Shown piece after piece: positions 6,744 to 12,604 of a stretch of DNA of 13,668 nucleotides (position 1 is its first letter; every line of letters starts with the position of its first letter). The notes below the pieces were generated by a model, which saw only the letters and a program-made list of their open reading frames with translations, searched no databases and had not been told where the DNA came from. The translations under genes were made by a program, and so were the position numbers. Source of the DNA: JAIVGV01 sp035295985 (GTDB taxonomy: Bacteria > Acidobacteriota > Blastocatellia > Pyrinomonadales > Pyrinomonadaceae); contig DATHBT010000309.1 in NCBI GenBank assembly GCA_035295985.1, positions 1 to 13,668 of the forward strand. The letters run 5' to 3'.

Positions 6744-7948
6744 GTTTCACACAGCCCGACGAGCACGGGCGCTGGGGCAGGTACGGCGGCCGGTTCGTGC
6801 CGGAGACGTTGATGGCCCCGCTCGACGAGTTGACCGCCTGCTACTTCGCCGCGCGCGGGGATGATGGCTTCCAGTCGGAGCTGGCGGCGCTCCTGCGCGA
6901 CTACTCCGGCCGGCCGACGCCGCTCTTCTACGCGGCCCGCCTGACCGGGCGCGCGAATGGTGCGCGCCTCTACCTCAAGCGCGAAGACCTCTCGCACACC
7001 GGCTCGCACAAGATCAACAACGCGCTCGGACAGGCGCTGCTCGCGCGGCGCATGGGCAAGCGGCGCGTGATCGCGGAGACCGGCGCGGGCCAGCACGGCG
7101 TCGCGTCGGCGACCGCCTGCGCGCTGCTCGATCTGGAGTGCGTCGTGTACATGGGCGCGGAGGACGCGCGGCGGCAGGCGCTGAACGTCGTCCGCATGAA
7201 ACTGCTCGGCGCAGAGGTGCGCGAGGTGGACGCGGGCTCGCGCACGCTCAAGGACGCCATCAACGAGGCGCTTCGCGACTGGGTGACGCGGCCCGCCGAA
7301 ACCTACTACCTGCTGGGCAGCGCGCTCGGCCCCCACCCGTACCCGCTGATGGTGCGCGAGTTCCAGAGCGTGATCGGCCGCGAGGCCCGCGCGCAGATTC
7401 TCGAACGCGAGGGGCGCGTGCCGGACGCGCTCGTCGCCTGCGTCGGCGGCGGCTCGAACTCCATCGGCCTCTTCCACCCGTTCCTCGCGGACGAGCGCGT
7501 CAGGATGGTCGGCGTCGAGGCCGGCGGGCGCGGCGACGCGCTCGGCGAGCACGCGGCGCGCTTCAACGCGAGCGGCGGCGGCCGGGTCGGCGTCCTGCAC
7601 GGCACGATGAGCTACGTCCTCCAAGACGACGGCGGACAGATCGCCGCGACCCACTCCGTCTCGGCCGGCCTCGACTACCCCTCAATCGGCCCCGAGCACG
7701 CGCACCTGCACGACGCGGGCCGCGTCGAGTACGTCTCTGTTTCTGACGAAGAGGCGCTCGCGGCCTTCCGCACGCTCTCCGAACTCGAAGGCATCATCCC
7801 CGCGCTCGAATCCGCGCACGCCGTCGCGCACGCCCTGCGCCTGGCCGCCGGGATGACGCGCGATCAGATCGTGCTAGTCAACCTGTCGGGCCGCGGCGAC
7901 AAGGACGTGGCAACGGTCGCCGAGACCCCGGGCGGGGGCGCGCGGTGA
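6740..7948 (+). CDS. trpB: Tryptophan synthase beta chain
   Basis: 402 residues, the usual TrpB1 length. It condenses indole with serine on pyridoxal phosphate in an alpha2-beta2 complex with TrpA. The N-terminal GRWGRYGGRFVPETLM (10-25) is characteristic. The cofactor Lys91 is in HTGSHKINNALGQ, the catalytic Glu113 in IAETGAGQHG, the phosphate-binding GGGSN at 236-240, and Ser383 in LSGRGDKDV contacts the pyridine nitrogen. It belongs to the TrpA-dependent TrpB1 type rather than the longer TrpB2 type, consistent with trpA directly downstream. Its ATG at 6740 overlaps the trpF stop by 4 nt, and its own stop overlaps the trpA GTG. Confidence 0.97.
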   Translation: MSFTQPDEHGRWGRYGGRFVPETLMAPLDELTACYFAARGDDGFQSELAALLRDYSGRPTPLFYAARLTGRANGARLYLKREDLSHTGSHKINNALGQALLARRMGKRRVIAETGAGQHGVASATACALLDLECVVYMGAEDARRQALNVVRMKLLGAEVREVDAGSRTLKDAINEALRDWVTRPAETYYLLGSALGPHPYPLMVREFQSVIGREARAQILEREGRVPDALVACVGGGSNSIGLFHPFLADERVRMVGVEAGGRGDALGEHAARFNASGGGRVGVLHGTMSYVLQDDGGQIAATHSVSAGLDYPSIGPEHAHLHDAGRVEYVSVSDEEALAAFRTLSELEGIIPALESAHAVAHALRLAAGMTRDQIVLVNLSGRGDKDVATVAETPGGGAR

Positions 7949-8742
7949 GTCGCATCGCGGAGTCGTTCGCGCGGCTGCGGGCCGAGGGGAGGCGCGCTCT
8001 GATCCCCTTCGTCATGGCGGGCGATCCGGACATCAACGCGACGCGCGATCTTCTCGTCGAGCTGTCGCGTTCGGGCGCGGACTTGATCGAGGTGGGCGTG
8101 CCGTTCAGCGACCCGGTGGCGGACGGCCCCGTCATCCAGAGCGCGGGCGCGCGGGCGCTCCGAAACGGCGTCACAGTCTCGCAGGTTCTGCGAGTTGTCG
8201 GCGAGGCACGCGAGGCGGCGGGCGCGGCCGTAGTCCTCTTCAGCTACTTCAACCCGCTCCTCCGGTTCGGCGTCGAGCGGCTGGCCGCGGAGGCGCGCGC
8301 GGCGGGCGTGGACGGCGTGCTCGTGACCGACCTGCCGCCCGAAGGCGCGGCCGACTTCGAGTCCGCGATGCGGCGCGGCGGACTCGACTCCATTTACCTC
8401 GCCGCGCCGACTTCGACCGACGAGCGGCTGGGCCTGATCGCCCGGCGCGCCACCGGCTTCATCTACGCCGTCTCGCGCGCGGGCGTCACGGGCGCGCGCA
8501 ACGAAGTGAGCGCGGAGGCGGAGGCCCTGGTCGCGCGCCTGCGCCGGTTCACTGATCTGCCCGTCGCCGTCGGCTTCGGCATCTCGGACGCGCGGCAGGT
8601 CGCCGAAGTCTGGCGCTACGCCGACGCGGCCGTGGTCGGCTCGGCCATCGTGGCGGAGATCGAAAGGCACGCGGGCGCGCCGGACTTGGCCGGGCGCGTC
8701 GGCGAATTCACGCGCGGCCTGCTGCCCGCCGGCTCTCGTTAG
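7945..8742 (+). CDS. trpA: Tryptophan synthase alpha chain
   Basis: 265 residues; it cleaves indole-3-glycerol phosphate to indole and glyceraldehyde 3-phosphate and channels indole to TrpB. The catalytic Glu49 and Asp60 (IEVGVPFSDPVADGP) fall at the same numbers as in the E. coli protein, which supports the GTG start at 7945. PFVMAGDPD (21-29), VTDLPPEG, YAVSRAGVTGAR and GFGISDARQV are the remaining family motifs. The GTG overlaps the trpB stop as GTGA. The gene ends with TAG followed directly by TAA (8740-8745) and is the last of the operon. The next gene is convergent, 46 nt on, and I see no obvious terminator hairpin between them. Confidence 0.96.
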   Translation: MSRIAESFARLRAEGRRALIPFVMAGDPDINATRDLLVELSRSGADLIEVGVPFSDPVADGPVIQSAGARALRNGVTVSQVLRVVGEAREAAGAAVVLFSYFNPLLRFGVERLAAEARAAGVDGVLVTDLPPEGAADFESAMRRGGLDSIYLAAPTSTDERLGLIARRATGFIYAVSRAGVTGARNEVSAEAEALVARLRRFTDLPVAVGFGISDARQVAEVWRYADAAVVGSAIVAEIERHAGAPDLAGRVGEFTRGLLPAGSR

Positions 8743-8788
8743 TAAACGTCTGAACGCGCCCGGCGCACAGATTTCTATGGGGACGCAA

Positions 8789-10420
8789 TCAGCGCGGCGT
8801 TTGCGTGCGAAACTCCGGCAGCCAGCGCAGCACCTTGTAATGCGGATCGAGGGTGACGGAAGAGACCTCGAAAGGCACGGCCCAGTTAAACTCCGTCCGC
8901 CCGCCGACGACTTCGACCGTCTTCGTGAGGCTGCGCCGGGAGCCGCGAACCTCCACTTCAAGCGCGGCGCGGAAGTGCGGAGCCGGCTGTGTGATCGTGC
9001 CCCGAACTCTACGGCCGCTCTGCTTCCAGGTCAGCCGGTAGTCCGGCGCGCCCGCCCGCTCGAACCACTGCTCGAAGAACCAGCGCACGTCCTGCCCCGC
9101 GCCCGCCTCGAGCGCCCGTCGGAACTCCTGCCAGGAGGTAGCCCGCCCGGCCTTCTCCCGTAGGAAGCGACGCAGGATGGCCGCGAACCTCTCGCGCCCG
9201 ATCCTGCGGGAGAGCATGTCGAGGAGGATGAAGCCCTTCGTGTTCGCGAGGCTGTGCATCTTCACGGTCTCGCTCTGGTTTTTGGGGAGGTGGGTGGTGA
9301 GGGGGAAATCCGTGCCGGACTGTATCAGGCGGAAGTAAGCTGCCGCCGAGTGCCCTCTGCCCTGATAGCCTGTGCGCCTGAACTGCTCCGCGGCCCCCGG
9401 CCCCTCGACTGCCTCCACCGCCCGCAGGGCGCCGAACTGGGCGACGCCTTCCGTCAGCATCATCTGCCCGGTCGTATCAGCGGCGGGCGTCACCAGATTA
9501 CCCCACCACTGGTGGCCGAATTCGTGGGCCCAGTAAGACAGGTCGAAATTATCCACCTTCGAGTCGTCGGCGAGGATGAACCCGAACTCGCCGAGTCCGG
9601 TGACCATCGACGGGCTGAAATCAACTTCGACGAATGTGAACTCTTTATGCGGGAAGGCGCCGAATAAACCCGTCAGAAACTTCTGCGCCCGCGCGCAGCC
9701 GTTTAGGATCGTTTTGATCTGTTCAGCCCCCCTCTGCCGCAGCAGGTACAGGGAGTAGGGCGCCCCGCCCGATCCCTTGTGGACGGCGTACCTGCCGCCG
9801 GCGAAGCCGAATTTCACCGGCTCGGTTACTGAAAATATAAACTCCCCTTTAGCTTTCTGCTCCGGCGTGCTTTTTAATGTGCCGTTGGAAATCACCGTCT
9901 CGCCGACGGGGACGAGAAAGCGTAGCGAGCCGATGTCCCGGTTCCTGAACGCGACCTGCGGATACCAGAGTTCCCCGCCCCCCCCGGCGTAAGACACTTC
10001 GGGACTGATCTTGAACTGCGGCGCGGGGCCGCCCCCGTCAGAGGTGTACGAGAACTGGAGTAACACCTCTTCGCCGGCGGGTATGGGCCGGCCCGATTTC
10101 ACCGCCCATTTTCGATCCCCCTCCGCCCCGTTACTGCTCAGCTCCTGGGAAGGGGCGGAAGCTTTCGGCTCAAGCAGTTGGGCGGACACATTCTCCATCC
10201 GCGACCACAGAAGGAATTCGATCTTGTCCCTGTCAGTTGTGGCCGCGGGCAGGCGCATTTTCCCCGTGACCTCCACTCGGCGCGAGTCCGGCAAAATCTT
10301 AACGGACAATTCGTACCGGGCGTGCTGACCGGCGGGGGATTGGCGGGCCGGTGTAAAGGCTGCGTGGTTAACGAACGCCAGCGGCGGCAAAGAAAGCAGG
10401 AGTAAAAAGAGTCGTCTCAT
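8789..10420 (-). CDS. Secreted M1-family (gluzincin) metallopeptidase
   Basis: 543 residues, starting at ATG 10420; a TTG at 10429 in the same frame is less likely. A signal peptide (RRLFLLLLSLPPLAFV) predicts export. Residues about 35-215 form the beta-rich N-terminal domain. The catalytic domain carries the zinc motif HEFGHQWWGNLVTP (His299, Glu300, His303) and the third ligand Glu324 in LTEG. GLGEFGF (277-283) stands where aminopeptidases have GxMEN. The HExxH-to-Glu spacing is 20 residues rather than the classical 18, so it belongs to a divergent M1 branch. A C-terminal beta region (after about 465) replaces the long ERAP-type helical domain. No Shine-Dalgarno sequence is visible. The AraC-type gene lies 64 bp upstream on the same strand. 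Its base composition is less GC-rich than the trp genes. The substrate is unknown. Confidence 0.87.
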   Translation of the reverse strand: MRRLFLLLLSLPPLAFVNHAAFTPARQSPAGQHARYELSVKILPDSRRVEVTGKMRLPAATTDRDKIEFLLWSRMENVSAQLLEPKASAPSQELSSNGAEGDRKWAVKSGRPIPAGEEVLLQFSYTSDGGGPAPQFKISPEVSYAGGGGELWYPQVAFRNRDIGSLRFLVPVGETVISNGTLKSTPEQKAKGEFIFSVTEPVKFGFAGGRYAVHKGSGGAPYSLYLLRQRGAEQIKTILNGCARAQKFLTGLFGAFPHKEFTFVEVDFSPSMVTGLGEFGFILADDSKVDNFDLSYWAHEFGHQWWGNLVTPAADTTGQMMLTEGVAQFGALRAVEAVEGPGAAEQFRRTGYQGRGHSAAAYFRLIQSGTDFPLTTHLPKNQSETVKMHSLANTKGFILLDMLSRRIGRERFAAILRRFLREKAGRATSWQEFRRALEAGAGQDVRWFFEQWFERAGAPDYRLTWKQSGRRVRGTITQPAPHFRAALEVEVRGSRRSLTKTVEVVGGRTEFNWAVPFEVSSVTLDPHYKVLRWLPEFRTQTPR

Positions 10421-10427
10421 GCGAGAC

Positions 10428-10436
10428 AATCTAGCA
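10428..10436 (-). promoter_or_regulatory. Candidate extended -10 promoter for the M1 peptidase, leaderless mRNA
   Basis: Read on the - strand: TG-C-TAGATT, an extended -10 with 4 of 6 hexamer matches, followed by exactly 7 nt and the ATG at 10420. That places the transcription start at or next to the initiation codon, which would explain why no Shine-Dalgarno sequence is found. No convincing -35 is visible. Confidence 0.3.
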
Positions 10437-10484
10437 CCGCGCGCGCGGGCCGATCCTGCACGCGCTTAGCGTCTTTGTACCGGG

Positions 10485-11300
10485 TTAGCGGGCGCGGAAG
10501 GTTCTGCGGTAGGCGGCGGGCGACAGCCCCGTGAGTCTCTTGAACGTCCGGGCGAAGTGGCTCTGATCGAAGAAGCCGGCGGCCACGGCGATCTCGCTCA
10601 AGGGGTCGTCGGAAGAGGAGATGCGTCGGCAGGCGAACTCGACGCGCAGCCCGCGGACGTACTCGCCGACCGTGCAGCGGTAGTGTCGGCGGAACTGTCG
10701 CGCCAGGTGCGTCGGGTGCGCGCCGACCGCCGCGGCGACCGCGGAGACGGTCAGCCCTTCGGCGAAGCTCTCGCGGAGCATCTCGCGCGCCCGCGCCAGC
10801 CACGGCGGGGCCACGCGCCTCGCGGGCTTCGCGGAGCGCGCCGCCGCGGCCAGCATTTCGAGCGCCAGCCCTTCGGCGGCGAGCGCGGAAAGTTCGTCCG
10901 CCTCGCGGAACTCCCGGTAGAGCCTCGTCGCTAGCTGCGTCAGGGCGCCGCCCTGAAAGGCCGCCGGGCGGTTGAGGCCCGCCGTCTGCTGTTGCAGTTG
11001 GGGATCGATCTGGAGGTTGAAACAGCGAACCCGGCTGTCGAAGTGATCCGAATGCGCCTCGCCGGGCGGGCGGTAGAGCAGGGTCGAAGTCTTGCAGGTT
11101 CGGGAGCGGCTGCCGAAAGATTCGGTGAAACTGCCCTGAAGTGTGAAGCAGAAGGAAGCGGTCAAGTGCGCGTGTTCCGGGAGCCTGAGGCGGGCGGGGT
11201 ACGAAGTCTCCGTCAGCGTGAACCTCGCGACCGCCCTGCTCCTCAGCACGGTGCCGTGCAGGGAATTAAGGCCGCCACCCACATCGCCCGGCTCGCTCAC
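10485..11300 (-). CDS. AraC-family transcriptional regulator
   Basis: 271 residues. The N-terminal part is a cupin-like sensing domain: RLRLPEHAHLTASFCFTLQG, then LLYRPPGEAHSDHF, which has the His-rich strands typical of this fold. The C-terminal domain (about 172-271) has the two helix-turn-helix motifs of the family: LTVSAVAAAVGAHPTHLARQ, and PLSEIAVAAGFFDQSHFAR with the FKRLTGLSPAAYRR signature. I chose GTG 11300 because GGAGG lies 10 nt upstream; GTG 11327, nine codons longer, has no ribosome site. It is followed on the same strand by the M1 peptidase, its most likely target along with itself. The ligand is unknown; unlike AraC proper, the sensing domain contains several Cys and Arg residues. 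Confidence 0.9.
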   Translation of the reverse strand: MSEPGDVGGGLNSLHGTVLRSRAVARFTLTETSYPARLRLPEHAHLTASFCFTLQGSFTESFGSRSRTCKTSTLLYRPPGEAHSDHFDSRVRCFNLQIDPQLQQQTAGLNRPAAFQGGALTQLATRLYREFREADELSALAAEGLALEMLAAAARSAKPARRVAPPWLARAREMLRESFAEGLTVSAVAAAVGAHPTHLARQFRRHYRCTVGEYVRGLRVEFACRRISSSDDPLSEIAVAAGFFDQSHFARTFKRLTGLSPAAYRRTFRAR

Positions 11301-11310
11301 CTGAATAGCC

Positions 11311-11316
11311 CCTCCC
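11311..11316 (-). promoter_or_regulatory. Ribosome binding site of the AraC-family gene
   Basis: GGGAGG on the - strand, 10 nt before GTG 11300. It is the strongest Shine-Dalgarno match near the 5' end of this gene and decides against the longer GTG 11327 start. Confidence 0.6.
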
Positions 11317-11322
11317 GCTTTC

Positions 11323-11351
11323 CTCACCGCGCATGAACTGCACGCGGTGAG
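11323..11351. promoter_or_regulatory. 9-bp dyad ahead of the AraC-family gene
   Basis: A perfect inverted repeat CTCACCGCG (11323-11331) and CGCGGTGAG (11343-11351) separated by 11 nt. It lies just downstream of the candidate -10 and upstream of the ribosome site, so it could be an operator near the transcription start or a hairpin in the 5' untranslated RNA. AraC-family proteins more often bind direct repeats, so the ligand could be another regulator. Confidence 0.5.
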
Positions 11352-11353
11352 AC

Positions 11354-11359
11354 ATTATG
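11354..11359 (-). promoter_or_regulatory. Candidate -10 element of the AraC-family gene
   Basis: CATAAT on the - strand (5 of 6 to TATAAT). No good -35 is found at 16-18 nt, so a weak or activated promoter is possible. It would start transcription inside the 9-bp dyad. Confidence 0.35.
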
Positions 11360-11417
11360 GCAGAAATCGTCGCGGGCGGTTGAACTTCTCCACTGTCTCA
11401 TCCGTCGATTGTAGGGG

Positions 11418-11432
11418 GCCGGTTTTACCGGC
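11418..11432. repeat. Short intergenic hairpin
   Basis: GCCGGT (11418-11423), TTT loop, ACCGGC (11427-11432). GTAG stands 4 nt before it (11411-11414), an arrangement reminiscent of REP units, which begin with GTAG followed by a palindrome. The resemblance is slight and no second copy is seen in the window. Confidence 0.4.
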
Positions 11433-11447
11433 TGACGTGCCGCGCGT

Positions 11448-11507
11448 GAAGCAGGACGCCCCGCCACATGGTCGTGTGGCGGGGCGTGGGAGCGGGCGTC
11501 CTGCTTC
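11448..11507. repeat. Nested inverted repeat in the intergenic region
   Basis: A perfect 13-bp outer inverted repeat, GAAGCAGGACGCC (11448-11460) and GGCGTCCTGCTTC (11495-11507), encloses a second one, CGCCCCGCCACA (11457-11468) and TGTGGCGGGGCG (11475-11486), around a 6-nt loop. The two stems compete for 4 bp. No T-tract follows on either strand, so a standard intrinsic terminator is unlikely, though it could still stop transcription of the repeat-protein gene, whose 3' end is 67 bp away. Confidence 0.7.
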
Positions 11508-11574
11508 GGTTAAAGCCGCACGCCTCTTGGGCGGGCATACCGGGCGTGGCCGCGTCTGACGCATCCGGCCCGAA

Positions 11575-12486
11575 TCACCGGGTGCGGACGCCGATGCGCT
11601 TCTGCACGAGCCTCTCGACTTCGAGCGGGACGCCCTCGGCCCGCGCCTGCCGGATGAACGCGCCGTCGATCTTGAAGATGCGCATCTTGACGAGGTCTTC
11701 GACCGAGAGGTTCGACAGACCTTCGCTCTTAGCCTCGCTGATGAACTCCGGCGTGACCTTGAAAATCCTCATCTTGACGAGGCTCTCGAACTGCTCGTCG
11801 CGGAAGCCCATCTGCGCCACCTGGCGGACGAAGTCGGCGTCGATCTTGAAGATGCGCGCCTTGACCAGCTCCTCCATGCCGAGGCCGGGGAAGCCGCTCG
11901 CCTTCATCTCGCGCATGAACTTCGAATCGACCTTGAAGATGGCCGCCTTGAAGAGATCGTCCACGGTGAGCTTGCCGAAGTCGGCCGAGAGCAGGTCGTC
12001 GGCTAAGGCGGTCGTCACGTTCAAAGTCGTGGCGGCGAAGAGCCTCTCCTCCAAGTCGTGATCGCCGTGTTTCGCCGAAGCGGCGCTCTCGAAGTCGAAG
12101 CCGCGCCCCTTCATGGCCGAGACGAAGCTCTGGTTGCCGGTGAAGCGGAACGTCCCCGATCCTTTGCCGTTCTGGAAGCTGCCCTCGCAGTCGATGCGGC
12201 CGGCCTCGCGCACGAGGCTGAACCTGACGGAGCCGCCGGCCGCCGCCTGCTCTCGCGACAGGCCCTGCAAGTCGGCGAAGTCGTAGTTCATCCCCGTCTG
12301 GTTCCGGCCGCCGTTTCGGCCGCGGCGCTCGAAGGTCAGGTGGATTTTGTCCTGCTTCTCGGAATCGATTGAGGCCCGCCACTCGCCCGCCAGCGCGTTC
12401 TGCGCTAAGGCGTCGGACGCGGCGAGCAGGGCGATGAAGGCGAGACCTAAGACGGCGCGGGTCAAAGTTTTAACAAACTCCGGCAT
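11575..12486 (-). CDS. Secreted protein with 29-residue tandem repeats, function unknown
   Basis: 303 residues from ATG 12486; a GTG at 12537 would only add a hydrophilic tail before the signal peptide. Residues 1-29 are a signal peptide (RAVLGLAFIALLAASDALAQ), so the protein is exported. Residues about 32-118 are beta-rich (LAGEWRASI, KIHLTFERRG, SVRFSLV, GTFRFTGN), resembling a small lipocalin-like or beta-sandwich domain. From Leu173 there are four tandem units of 29, 29, 29 and 28 residues plus a truncated fifth, with consensus LxVEDLVKMRIFKIDxxFI followed by a helix ending in EG. A more degenerate unit may precede them at 144-171. Each unit looks like two short helices. From memory, similar repeats occur C-terminally in some Acidobacteriota M56/BlaR1-like proteins; no peptidase is present here. 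No catalytic motif is seen. Confidence 0.8.
   Translation of the reverse strand: MPEFVKTLTRAVLGLAFIALLAASDALAQNALAGEWRASIDSEKQDKIHLTFERRGRNGGRNQTGMNYDFADLQGLSREQAAAGGSVRFSLVREAGRIDCEGSFQNGKGSGTFRFTGNQSFVSAMKGRGFDFESAASAKHGDHDLEERLFAATTLNVTTALADDLLSADFGKLTVDDLFKAAIFKVDSKFMREMKASGFPGLGMEELVKARIFKIDADFVRQVAQMGFRDEQFESLVKMRIFKVTPEFISEAKSEGLSNLSVEDLVKMRIFKIDGAFIRQARAEGVPLEVERLVQKRIGVRTR
11626..11970 (-). repeat. 87-bp tandem repeats coding for the 29-residue units
   Basis: The sequence CTTGA(A)GAT or close variants recurs at 11671, 11758, 11845 and 11932, exactly 87 bp apart, within the repeat-protein gene. The units have diverged at the DNA level but keep the period without frame change. The protein-level match is stronger than the DNA match, so the repeat is old and kept under selection. 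Confidence 0.85.
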
Positions 12487-12496
12487 CGTGAAAAAT

Positions 12497-12501
12497 CTCC
12501 T
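12497..12501 (-). promoter_or_regulatory. Ribosome binding site of the repeat-protein gene
   Basis: AGGAG on the - strand, within CCGAGGAGATTTTT, 10 nt before ATG 12486. It fixes that ATG as the start in preference to GTG 12537. Confidence 0.65.
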
Positions 12502-12604
12502 CGGCTTAGACTTCCGGGCATTACAAACGTAAGACACCGCCGGAAGGAGATTTGTCGCAGATATTTTTCAGAACATTCGCTTCGCCGCCCGGCGCGGTGG
12601 CCCT

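Noticed and set aside
8743..8788. Terminator between trpA and the convergent peptidase gene
   Set aside because: Only a GCGCC/GGCGC stem with too small a loop and no T-tract is visible.
11301..11327. Longer AraC-family start at GTG 11327
   Set aside because: No ribosome site lies before it, while the GGGAGG just before GTG 11300 falls inside the would-be extension.
11626..11970. CRISPR-like array
   Set aside because: The 87-bp units are continuous coding repeats with diverged DNA and no spacer structure.
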